From positions 90,044,918 through 90,108,917 of the forward strand of contig JAVHZZ010000003.1 of the NCBI GenBank assembly GCA_036250195.1: a stretch of 64,000 nucleotides of DNA, in the 5' to 3' direction. Positions 23,490 through 31,826 of this stretch are shown piece after piece. Every line of letters begins with the position of its first letter. Position 1 is the first letter of the stretch. The notes under the pieces are model-generated. The model made no database searches and was not told the DNA's origin. It worked only from the letters and a program-made list of their open reading frames with translations. The position numbers and the translations under genes were made by a program. Origin of the DNA: Mixophyes australis (taxonomy: Eukaryota > Chordata > Amphibia > Anura > Limnodynastidae).

Positions 23490-25199
23490 TAATACTTTGT
23501 TGCAAATCCTTTGCAGTCAATTACAGCTTGAAGTCTGGAACGCATAGACATCACCAGACGCTGGGTTTCATCCCTGGTGATGCTCTGCCAGGCCTCTACT
23601 GCAAATGTCTTCAGTTCCTGCTTGTTCTAGGGGAATGTCAGAATGAGAGAATAAATCTGATATGCTGAAATAGAATATTGAATGACAGGACCCAAATAAA
23701 TCTTTGCATGAATACCTAAATTAACCTGATCCATCAACTCAGATAAATGTGTGACCAAATGAGCCCAGGAGGAGGTAATTGAATTAGGTAAACCCTTTGT
23801 GCAGAGACAAGGTTAAGATATGCAGATCACAGACATCCATTGTATTTGATCCTGTATTTCCCTAGCTAATTGACTTCCTTTCAATAGGTAGTGTAAACAC
23901 AAGCTAACTCCTGGGTGTAAATTGGAGAGCCAGACACCTAGGTGCAAATCTTGGAGACTCTGGTATAAAAATCTGCATGGTCTCTATGCAGGTATATAGA
24001 AATATGACCTTCAAAGGAAAATGTTGTCATAGTTCATATTTTGGGGAAATCTGGGGAGAGGCAAAAACCACACAAGGGTCTTAAAACATAGATACCAACT
24101 ACACCGGGAACAACCATAGTCACATGTATTCCAGGATGAGATTGGATATTGTTATAATCTCATCATATTTGGTATTTAAACGTGCGGGAGATTATGACCG
24201 GTTTATTGAGGGGGGTGTTATTTCTCTAAGATATATCTGTGAAGAATTGCCAACAGGTCAAAACTTAGGAATAGTTTGACCAAACCTGAGGTAACACCCA
24301 GGGGACATTTCCGCCCCCACAATAGCATTCACACTGCCCCTGTGAATGCCGTCCCATTTGAGTTTGCTTAAAAATCTGTGTTCTGAGGGGAAAAGCTGTC
24401 AGACTTTGGGGGAAATCAAGTTACATTGATAAGCTGTCCATCTTCCTAGCCAAATTCCTCTTGGCCAGAAATGCAATTCATGTAAGTGCAAATCTGAAGG
24501 TAATCCTTTTTATTTTAAACTGCTTTTGCTTGTTATGTCAATATATTAATTGTTTATTCATTATTTTTCTTTATATATGAATACCCTGTATTCTCGTATA
24601 TTAAATCTAAAATGTAATAAGTTGCGTCCTTGATACTCTAACGGATTCATTAGCCTGTTTAGAAGAGATTGCTCGTCCAGGTTACCCTGTGCGTGATTTG
24701 TTGATACATTTGATTAACAAGCTGTGTGTGCTTGTATTTACATTTGTGTAACAGTCTGGAGGTGTGAAGAGTTAACCCTGTGTGTGCTGGTGTGAGTCTT
24801 GTTAGTTTGTGGAACTAGAAGCCTGTGTGCCAGTGTGGGACAGTATATTGGGGTCCTATTGCCCGTACCCAATAGGTGGTGGCTGAACCTTGAAGTGTCT
24901 GGGGGGTGTGAGAGCGCTGTGTTTGGGGGCGATTCCGTAGGTCTAGAACCTGTGTGATAGGTGAGAGAGACTGCGGGCTGAAATCGTGTGTGACCTCATA
25001 GAGCAAACACCCCAAAGTCACGGCAGCTGGTAGCGTGTTCGTGACAGGGCATTTTCCTATCAGTTTTGTCTTCATCAAGTGAAATGCATGCTCAATCAGA
25101 TTCAGGTCAGGTGATTGAGTTGGCCATTGCATAACATTCCACTTGTTAGCCTTAAAAAACTCTTTGGTTGCTTTTGCAATATGCTTCGGGTCATTGTCC
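23490..25199 (-). pseudogene. Tc1-like transposase C-terminal half, interrupted
   Basis: On the minus strand the piece at 25199-25047 contains DNDPKH (second catalytic Asp region) and then WPTQSPDLNLIEH with the third acidic residue intact. After the LTR, the C-terminal segment at 23635-23490 resumes with 'KNKQELKTFAVEAWQ', contains 'LVMSMRSRL', and ends 'GFATKY'. The N-terminal DNA-binding half and the first catalytic Asp are absent from the window, so the gene is both truncated and split. Confidence 0.75.
23636..25046 (+). mobile_element. Solo LTR, 1411 bp
   Basis: It starts TGTCAG and ends GTGACA, and sits precisely inside the Tc1-like transposase. The flanks GGGAA (23631-23635) and GGGCA (25047-25051) are a 5-bp duplication with one change, and the uninterrupted family sequence has GGGCA at this point, so the left copy mutated. 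No gag or pol is present. The ends resemble Ty3 or retrovirus-type LTRs, but the family is not identified. Minus-strand frames overlapping 24815-25046 are not genes. Confidence 0.75.
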
Positions 25200-25385
25200 G
25201 TGGTTTAAATAGTGCTCCATAATCCCATAGCCAATGAGGGAAAAGAGGAGGTCTCGAAGGAGGACAGACTCTGCACCTGCCGGAGCGTGACAATACTGTT
25301 TGAAGTACTATAGCCTCCAGTGCCTCTGAATATTTTTATTACTACAGCTGTTTGAGTCTACCATTGCTAGTGGCTTTTTCTGTGC
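25200..25385. other. Unassigned flank of the Ty3 insertion
   Basis: The stretch 25200-25291 ends 'ggagcgtgaca', which resembles an LTR terminus, but no start or duplication was identified. The sequence from 25292 to 25385 joins naturally to 33873 onward as the pre-insertion target. Confidence 0.35.
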
Positions 25386-25536
25386 ACATTTGTCACTCAC
25401 CGGACCGTGAGTGCCTCTTCCCGGACATTTAGGAACCGTGGCCGTCCACCATCCTGAGGGTCTGCGCATGCGCAGCCCTTTTCTATACTTCAGTGTATAC
25501 CCCTTTAACTCAATTGGCAGATCAGGCAACACTCCC

Positions 25537-25544
25537 TATATTAA
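25537..25544 (+). promoter_or_regulatory. TATA box of the 5' LTR
   Basis: TATATTAA lies about 31 nt upstream of 25568, the first base of the segment complementary to the putative primer-binding site. The spacing fits a TATA-directed start at the point the self-priming model requires. Confidence 0.6.
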
Positions 25545-25567
25545 GCACCTGTGGTCAACACCACGGT

Positions 25568-25578
25568 GCCTGATCTTG
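25568..25578 (+). promoter_or_regulatory. Predicted mRNA 5' end / self-primer segment
   Basis: GCCTGATCTTG here is complementary to 27505-27515 just after the LTR: ten Watson-Crick pairs plus a terminal G-U. In fission yeast Tf1, the first 11 nt of the mRNA fold onto the primer site and are cleaved to prime minus-strand synthesis. The length and the position relative to the TATA box fit that mechanism. Confidence 0.65.
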
Positions 25579-25629
25579 GAGTCTCATTCCCCATGAGTCT
25601 CTGAAGGTGTTCCTGTATTCCTCGTGTAT

Positions 25630-26270
25630 TCAGCGCTGCTGATTCCTGTGGTTTCCAAACCACTTCTATCCCTGTGGTTTCCAAACCACTTCTATTACTG
25701 TGGTTCCCATACCACTTCTACCATCAACTGTATCATCGTGACTGTTTGCTGATTCCTATCCGCTGCCTCCGTGCACTACAGTCTTCTAAACCACTTCTAT
25801 TACTGTGGTTCCCATACCACTTCTACCATCAACTGTATCATTGTGACTGTTTGCTGATTCCTATCCGCTGCCTCCGTGCACTACAGTCTTCTAAACCACT
25901 TCAACGTTATTTTATTTCAATGTGACTGTTTGCTCATTGCTATCCGCTGCCTCCGTGCACTCCAGCTTTTACTTCACTCACCTGCTTCTCATCAAGTCTG
26001 TTTGCTGATTCCTATCCGCTGCCTCCGTGCACTACAGTCTCCTGCTTGCAACTCGCCTGTGTTCATCATCGTGACTGCCAGCTGATTCCTATCCGCTGCC
26101 TCCGTGCACTACAGTCTCCTGCTGGTAACTCGCCTGTGTTCATCATCGTGACTGCCAGCTGATTACTATCCACTGCCTCCGTGCACTACAGTCTCCTGCT
26201 TGCAACTCGCCTGTGTTCATCATCGTGACTGCCAGCTGATTCCTATCCGCTGTCCTGTGCACTGCAGACT
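25630..26270 (+). repeat. Tandem repeats inside the 5' LTR
   Basis: Two nearly identical units of about 105 bp (25695-25904) are followed by five shorter units, all sharing 'ctatccgctgcctccgtgca'. At the left, three small hairpins of the form GTGGTTTCCAAACCAC or GTGGTTCCCATACCAC occur, for example at 25648-25663 and 25674-25689. The block is repeated at 31999-32639 in the 3' LTR. Confidence 0.85.
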
Positions 26271-27029
26271 TACCTCATCTCTGTTGTATCGTCCTCGAGA
26301 CTGCCGCTTGCATTACTATCTGCTACACTTCATGATCAACAGCTCCTGGCCTGCGCTGCACTCCTGTGTCCCATCGCTGTTGGTTCCTGTGGTTGCTACT
26401 GGTTACCTCCGTGTGCCGCTGAGTCCTGCTGCTGTGGTCAGCGCTATCGTCCATCTCCTGCTGATCCGCTCTCCACGCCTTCACGTGTTCCACTGGTCTC
26501 TACCCTCCTGACAGCATTGGATTTGTATCTCATCTACTACCCTCTGCTGGATCATCTCCATTCTCCTGGGTCCCTTCTGAGTCCAGTTCCACGTGTTGCT
26601 GACTCCTGCGGATTCGTGTCCCTGTTGGTCTACTCACCTGTGCTCTGCACCTGCTAGACCGCTGCCTCACCTATCCAGGGACTTCCTATCCAGTCGGTCT
26701 CCAGCCGCTCAGGTACCGCTGCATTCCCATCTGACTGCTACTGCTGAACCACGGTATGCATACTTCTCATTGACTGTGCTGTGTATTGCATATCTTGCTG
26801 GACTGTGTTTGGTTCTCTCTGGAGTCTGCTATCCGCTGAGTCTATTGCTATCATTGACTGTGTTATCATTGTGCTGGACTACTTCAAGAGACTTTCTAGA
26901 TTGCAGACCTGCTCAGTCATTTATATATATATATATCTATATTGTGCATATTACTGTGGATCGTGTATAAGGTGCCTGTGTATATCCTGTGTTGCAGTCT
27001 TCCCTTGTGCACCTCCTCACATATATATT

Positions 27030-27289
27030 CAGTGGTACAACTTGCTGATGTCAGACCACTGATCCCTGTTTCCGGTATCACCTGTTCCATTATCCCCTCA
27101 CATAGCAGTGGTACAACTTGCTACCGCAGACCACTGACTACCCGGATACCTCCACTTGGATTCCATTCCTTCACTCAGACAGCGGTACAACTTGCTACCC
27201 GCAGACTGCTGACTCTCATCACCTCCTTGTTTCTGTTGGACATTCCTCCTCACTATAGCAGTGGTACAACTTGCTATCGCAGACCACTG
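27030..27289 (+). repeat. Four hairpin repeats in the 5' LTR
   Basis: Four spaced copies (27030-27061, 27106-27136, 27180-27211, 27259-27289) share stem arms CAGTGGT/ACCACTG around a 17-18-nt loop starting ACAACTTGCT. In copy 3 the left arm is CAGCGGT, and the right arm changes with it (ACTGCTG here, with a G-U; ACCGCTG in the 3' LTR copy at 33549-33580). The pairing is therefore maintained while the sequence changes. Confidence 0.8.
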
Positions 27290-27504
27290 ACTACCTTCAC
27301 GTGCCTTGTCCATACAGTTCCTTGTGTATTATTACCTCATTATTACCAGTGTTGCTAGTCATAGACTTTCCTGAGCATCTCATCGGCCATCATTTCATGT
27401 TCCGTGATCACCCAGCTACCAGAGTACGCTATTACCATCTACATTGCTCTGGTAAGCCTACCATCTGGTGATCCCTGGGTAAAGACTCCTAGTGCCCGTG
27501 ACAG

Positions 27505-27515
27505 TAAGATCAGGC
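27505..27515 (+). promoter_or_regulatory. Putative self-priming primer-binding site
   Basis: It begins two bases after the LTR end and is complementary to 25568-25578. It does not begin TGG, so it does not look like a site for a tRNA 3' end. The two-base gap to the LTR fits trimming by integrase. The gag start codon follows after one base. Confidence 0.7.
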
Positions 27516-27516
27516 C

Positions 27517-28449
27517 ATGACAGACCCAGATGCGGAACCTACCGCCAAAGAGATGCTGCAACATCTGGTTAGCCGTGTGGAGCAACAGGATGCCCGCCAA
27601 CAGCTGTTACTTCAGTGTTATCAGTCATTAACCTCCCAAGGAACATCTGGACAGACTGTGACAGCTACTACTGAAGCTCCTGTGCTTTCCTCCGTTTCCC
27701 CATTGCCATCCCAGGTGTCTACAGCTTCCACGCTTCACCTGCCTACTCCGTCAAAGTACGATGGAGACCCCAAAACTTGTAGGGGTTTCCTTAACCAATG
27801 TTCAGTCCATTTTGAGCTCCAACCTCAAAATTTTTCTACCCATCGTTCCAGAGTGGCCTATCTTATCTCTTTGTTTTCAGGACAAGCCCTGGCTTGGGCC
27901 TCCCCTCTGTGGGAGAGGAACGATCCAATATTACAAGATAGTGCCAAATTCATTTCTACATTCCGAAGTGTGTTCGATGAACCAGGTCGTGTGACCTCCG
28001 CTGCTTCCAGCATCCTCCGTCTGCGACAAGGATCTCATACTGTAGGCCAGTACGTCATTCAATTTAGGATCTTAGCCTCTGAACTTCAGTGGAACACTGA
28101 AGCCCTAGTTGCCGCCTTCTGGCAGGGGCTTTCCGATAAAATTAAAGATGCACTGACTACTCAAGAGCTCCCTTCGTCACTTGAAGATTTGATCTCTTTA
28201 TGCCATCGTGTTGATATGAGATTTCGCGAAAGAGAGGCTGAGAAAACGACTTCTGCTAAAGCACCTCTTCGCTCTAACCCTCAATTTCGTCCAGTGTCAC
28301 CCGCTGTGATTCCCATGGAGATAGGACGTTCCAAGTTATCTTCTGAGGAGAGGAAACGAAGAGTCAAGAATAGACTCTGTATCTATTGTGCTGATTCCAC
28401 TCATGTCCTCAGCTCCTGCCCTAAGAGATCGGGAAATGCCAGGCCCTAA
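27517..28449 (+). CDS. gag: Gag polyprotein of the Ty3 element
   Basis: A 310-residue structural protein that would form the cytoplasmic particle and package the element RNA. The N-terminus (about 11-35) is helical and Gln-rich, possibly a coiled coil. Residues about 78-235 form the retrotransposon capsid region, with the phrases 'YDGDPKTCRGFLNQC' and 'RVAYLISLFSGQALAWA' that are typical of sushi and PEG10/RTL-type Gag. A basic stretch (about 279-285) precedes one CX2CX4HX4C zinc knuckle (C288, C291, H296, C301) for RNA binding. I chose the ATG at 27517 because it has G at -3 and is the first codon of this long frame, directly after the primer site. The frame ends at 28449 with pol in the -1 frame. 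Confidence 0.93.
   Translation: MTDPDAEPTAKEMLQHLVSRVEQQDARQQLLLQCYQSLTSQGTSGQTVTATTEAPVLSSVSPLPSQVSTASTLHLPTPSKYDGDPKTCRGFLNQCSVHFELQPQNFSTHRSRVAYLISLFSGQALAWASPLWERNDPILQDSAKFISTFRSVFDEPGRVTSAASSILRLRQGSHTVGQYVIQFRILASELQWNTEALVAAFWQGLSDKIKDALTTQELPSSLEDLISLCHRVDMRFREREAEKTTSAKAPLRSNPQFRPVSPAVIPMEIGRSKLSSEERKRRVKNRLCIYCADSTHVLSSCPKRSGNARP
28431..28437 (+). promoter_or_regulatory. -1 frameshift slippery heptamer G GGA AAT
   Basis: The heptamer sits in exact gag phase (codons GGA at 28432 and AAT at 28435) inside the 25-nt gag/pol overlap. PEG10, a domesticated relative, uses GGGAAAC at the corresponding place. Confidence 0.8.
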
Positions 28450-28493
28450 CTAGTTCTGGAGAGGTGAAGTTAGGGTCCCTGGAGTCCTCTCCA
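28442..28493 (+). promoter_or_regulatory. H-type pseudoknot downstream of slippery site
   Basis: Stem 1 pairs 28444-28451 with 28468-28475 (8 bp, extendable by G-U and G-C to 28442/28477). Stem 2 pairs 28457-28464 with 28486-28493 (8 bp, perfect). Loops are 5 nt (28452-28456), 3 nt (28465-28467) and 8 to 10 nt (28478-28485). The spacer from the heptamer to the core of stem 1 is 6 nt. This is the standard geometry of a frameshift-stimulating pseudoknot. Confidence 0.75.
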
Positions 28494-31400
28494 TCGTCTA
28501 TGAAATCTAAAGTCTGCGCTTTTGATGTGACTATTTCCTTTGCTACCAAAACCTTTGAGTCACAGGCATTGATTGATTCCGGAGCAGCAGGAAATTTTAT
28601 TTCCAAATCCTTAGTAAATCAATGGTCTCTACCAGTGATTACCTTAAAAACTCCCATTACTGTGACGGCTATCGATGGATCACGTCTCATCAACGGTCTC
28701 ATCACCCAGAGTACGTCTCCAGTAACCCTTCAGATTGGTGCTCTGCATCATGAAGAGATATCGTTTTTAATTCTTCCTGTTACGACAAGTCCGATTGTCT
28801 TAGGCCTTCCATGGCTTCAGTGTCACTCTCCCCAGATTGACTGGCGCACCCCTCAAGTCACGTCTTGGGGGTCTGAATGTCACCATCATTGCCTTTCCCA
28901 AGTCATTCCTCTCAAGGTACAGCAAGCTTCCATCTCAGCTATTTCACCGGGACTCCCTCCTCAGTATGCTTCATTTACCGATGTTTTTGATAAAGCTCAG
29001 TCTGAACGTCTTCCTCCTCATCGTTCTTGGGATTGTCCGATTGACCTTCTTCCTGGCAAGACTCCTCCCAGGGGCCGGGTCTATCCACTCTCGTTACCTG
29101 AAACTCAAGCTACATCTGAATATATACGGGAGAACCTCCAGCGTGGGTTCATTCGACCTTCCACCTCGCCCGCTGGAGCTGGGTTCTTCTTTGTCAAAAA
29201 GAAGGATGGATCATTACGCCCTTGTATAGATTTTCGTGGACTCAATGCCATTACTATCAAGAATCGGTATCCCATTCCGTTGATCACTGAGCTATTTGAC
29301 CGCATCAAGGGAACCCGTATTTTTACTAAGTTGGATCTTCGTGGTGCCTACAATTTAATCAGAATCCGTTCCGGTGACGAATGGAAGACAGCGTTTAACA
29401 CCAGAGACGGGCATTACGAATATCTGGTAATGCCTTTCGGGCTATGTAATGCCCCCGCTGTTTTTCAGGGCTTCATCAATGAGATTTTTCGGGACTTATT
29501 ATATGTATGTGTCGTCGTCTATCTGGACGACATATTGATTTTTTCACAGGACCTGCCTTCTCACCACCAACATGTGGCAGAAGTCCTCTCCAGGCTACGG
29601 AAAAATTCATTGTTCTGTAAATTAGAAAAATGTTCATTCGAATTACCCCAGATTCCATTCTTGGGGTATATAGTTTCCGGAGTTGGCCTGAAGATGGATC
29701 CTGACAAAGTAAATGCTGTACTACATTGGCCCCAGCCAACTACTCTTCGTGCGATCCAGCGTTTTTTAGGTTTTGCCAATTACTATAGACGCTTCATTCA
29801 AGACTTTTCTTCCATTGCATCTCCTATTGTGGCCCTGACTCGAAAAGGGGCTAACCCTAAGCAATGGTCAACTGAGGCTATTCAAGCCTTTCAAACATTA
29901 AAAGAGTCCTTCTCTTCGGCTCCAATCCTTCGACAGCCTGATGTGACACTCCCCTTCTTCCTAGAAGTAGATGCCTCTAATGTGGGCTTAGGAGCTATTC
30001 TCTCCCAACGCTCGGAACAGCAAAAATTCCACCCTTGTGCCTTCTATTCTCGGGGTCTCCTACCCGCAGAGAAGAATTATACCATCGGGGACAAGGAATT
30101 ACTGGCTATCAAAGCCGCATTAGAGGAATGGAGATACTTGTTGGAGGGAGCTCGCCATCCGGTGACGATCTTCACGGATCATAAGAACTTGTCATATCTC
30201 CAGTCTGCCCAATGCTTGAACCCTCGTCAAGCAAGATGGTCTCTTTTCTTTTCCCGTTTTGAATTAATAATTACCTTCAAACCAGCTGTCAAGAACAAAA
30301 AAGCTGATGCCTTATCTAGAGCCTTTGTTACGTCCTCTGATATAGAAGAGGTTTCCAACCATACCATTCTAGACCCCAAATGTATCTCACTGGCTGCTTC
30401 ATCCACCAGAACGCTACCATTTGGGAAGACCCTTGTGCCTCCTATACTAAGGAGGAAAATCCTTTCGTGGTTCCATGCCTCTCGTTTTTCTGGACACGCC
30501 GGTGAACACAAGACTTTTGAGATCCTCTCTCGAAGTTACTGGTGGCCTTCAATGAGGAGAGACGTCAAAGAGTTCATTGCTTCCTGTGAATTATGTTCGC
30601 AATTCAAATCCTCCCGCAGAACTCCAGCAGGGTTGCTGCGACCACTACCCATTCCGTCCAAACCATGGACCCATATTAGTATGGATTTCGTTACTGACTT
30701 ACCACCTAGTAAGAACCATAACACTATTTGGGTGGTAGTGGACAGATTTTCGAAGATGGCTCATTTCATCCCTCTGTCTGGTTTGCCTTCCTCGTCTATC
30801 CTGGCTGAACATTCCATTAAAGAGATCTTCCGTATCCATGGATGTCCATCTGAGATTGTGTCTGATAGAGGAGTACAATTCGTGTCCAGATTCTGGCGAG
30901 CCCTTTGTAAAACCTTGGGCATACGATTGGCACTCTCATCTTCTTACCATCCGCAATCCAATGGACAAACCGAACGTGTCAATCAAGATCTTGAGACTTT
31001 TATAAAGATATTTTCATCAGCCAATCAAGACAACTGGGTAGAGTTACTCCCTTGGGCTGAGTTCGCCCATAACAACATGTACCATGAGTCATCATCCAAA
31101 ACTCCATTTTTTGTGGTCTACGGTCACCATCCGTCTTTTCCGGAATTTCCTGCCCTCCCGCCCACCCAAGTTCCTGCGGTGGAAACTGTTTGTCAGACCT
31201 TTAAAAATATCTGGTCTCAGGTCAGAACCTGTTTAAAGAAGACATCTGTCAAATATAAATCTTTCGCTGATAAGAAGAGGCGGGCTATTCCACCACTAAA
31301 AATTGGAGATCGTGTCTGGTTATCCACAAAAAATATTCGTTTGAAGGTTCCATCCATGAAATTCGCCCCTCGTTTTATTGGTCCATATAGGATCATTCAA

Positions 31401-31826
31401 GTTATCAATCCAGTATGTGTGAAACTCCTTCTTCCTAAGAATCTTCGGATTTCTAATGCCTTCCATGTATCCTTGCTCAAACCTCTTATTATCAACCGTT
31501 TCTCAACTCCTCCCTCAGCTCCCCAGCCAGTTCAAGTCCATCAGGAGGAGGATTTCGAGATTACCGAGGTACTAGACGCAAAAATTTCGCGAGGAGTCCT
31601 CCACTTCCTCGTTCATTGGAAGGGCTTTGGTCCTGAGGAGCGCTCTTGGATCAAAGCTGAAGATCTTAATGCTCCTGCCCTTTTGAAGAAGTTTTACTCC
31701 AAAAATCCGGACAAGCCCGGTTCCAGGCGTTCTGTGCCCACCTTTAAAAGGGGGGGTACTGTCACTCACCGGACCGTGAGTGCCTCTTCCCGGACATTTA
31801 GGAACCGTGGCCGTCCACCATCCTGA
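28464..31826 (+). CDS. pol: Pol polyprotein of the Ty3 element
   Basis: The frame is open from 28425 and lies -1 to gag. The first in-frame codon often taken as a start (28464) is GTG, so expression by frameshift from gag is more likely than independent initiation. Numbering from 28464: aspartic protease with DSG at 38-40; RT with D291 and YLDD at 353-356; RNase H with D503, E545, D572 and D615; integrase zinc finger H671, H678, C708, C711; integrase core D741, D801, E837 (59 and 35 residues between); GPY at 973-975; chromodomain about 1028-1085. All catalytic residues are present. The last 22 codons plus the stop lie in the 3' LTR. The protein would process the polyprotein, copy the RNA and integrate the DNA, with the chromodomain possibly guiding targeting to marked chromatin. 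Confidence 0.95.
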   Translation: MKLGSLESSPSSMKSKVCAFDVTISFATKTFESQALIDSGAAGNFISKSLVNQWSLPVITLKTPITVTAIDGSRLINGLITQSTSPVTLQIGALHHEEISFLILPVTTSPIVLGLPWLQCHSPQIDWRTPQVTSWGSECHHHCLSQVIPLKVQQASISAISPGLPPQYASFTDVFDKAQSERLPPHRSWDCPIDLLPGKTPPRGRVYPLSLPETQATSEYIRENLQRGFIRPSTSPAGAGFFFVKKKDGSLRPCIDFRGLNAITIKNRYPIPLITELFDRIKGTRIFTKLDLRGAYNLIRIRSGDEWKTAFNTRDGHYEYLVMPFGLCNAPAVFQGFINEIFRDLLYVCVVVYLDDILIFSQDLPSHHQHVAEVLSRLRKNSLFCKLEKCSFELPQIPFLGYIVSGVGLKMDPDKVNAVLHWPQPTTLRAIQRFLGFANYYRRFIQDFSSIASPIVALTRKGANPKQWSTEAIQAFQTLKESFSSAPILRQPDVTLPFFLEVDASNVGLGAILSQRSEQQKFHPCAFYSRGLLPAEKNYTIGDKELLAIKAALEEWRYLLEGARHPVTIFTDHKNLSYLQSAQCLNPRQARWSLFFSRFELIITFKPAVKNKKADALSRAFVTSSDIEEVSNHTILDPKCISLAASSTRTLPFGKTLVPPILRRKILSWFHASRFSGHAGEHKTFEILSRSYWWPSMRRDVKEFIASCELCSQFKSSRRTPAGLLRPLPIPSKPWTHISMDFVTDLPPSKNHNTIWVVVDRFSKMAHFIPLSGLPSSSILAEHSIKEIFRIHGCPSEIVSDRGVQFVSRFWRALCKTLGIRLALSSSYHPQSNGQTERVNQDLETFIKIFSSANQDNWVELLPWAEFAHNNMYHESSSKTPFFVVYGHHPSFPEFPALPPTQVPAVETVCQTFKNIWSQVRTCLKKTSVKYKSFADKKRRAIPPLKIGDRVWLSTKNIRLKVPSMKFAPRFIGPYRIIQVINPVCVKLLLPKNLRISNAFHVSLLKPLIINRFSTPPSAPQPVQVHQEEDFEITEVLDAKISRGVLHFLVHWKGFGPEERSWIKAEDLNAPALLKKFYSKNPDKPGSRRSVPTFKRGGTVTHRTVSASSRTFRNRGRPPS
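31746..31756 (+). promoter_or_regulatory. Polypurine tract
   Basis: AAAAGGGGGGG lies three bases before the 3' LTR and would prime plus-strand DNA synthesis. It is at the same time part of pol, encoding Lys-Arg-Gly-Gly. Confidence 0.85.

Larger units (their letters stand above)
23337..25199 (-). mobile_element. Tc1-like transposon relic, split by a solo LTR
   Basis: The left end begins near 23337 with the family's terminal phrase 'gtccataaatattgggaca'. The element's transposase runs on the minus strand in two pieces, 25199-25047 and 23635-23490, separated by the LTR at 23636-25046. The upstream half beyond 25199 is missing. I recognised the family from its terminal sequence and the conserved transposase motifs. 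Confidence 0.8.
25391..27503 (+). repeat. 5' LTR of the Ty3 element
   Basis: 2113 bp. A TATA-like TATATTAA at 25537 and a predicted start near 25568 divide it into a very short U3 (about 177 bp) and a very long R plus U5. It contains a tandem-repeat zone (about 25630-26270, seven copies of a 'cctatccgctgcctccgtgc' core), a TA-rich tract near 26921-26938, and four hairpin repeats (27030-27289). I saw no AATAAA, so the R/U5 border is unknown. Open frames inside are also present in the 3' LTR and show no protein features. Confidence 0.95.

Noticed and set aside
26200..27471. Open frames of 66-138 codons inside the 5' LTR (and the matching ones in the 3' LTR)
   Set aside because: They overlap in several frames, cover tandem repeats and hairpins, and have no protein features. 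LTR identity alone explains their duplication.
27504..27521. tRNA primer-binding site after the 5' LTR
   Set aside because: The sequence does not begin with TGG and matches the element's own 5' end instead.
28464..28466. Independent pol start codon
   Set aside because: The codon is GTG, not ATG, and a strong frameshift signal sits just upstream; fusion to gag is the better explanation.
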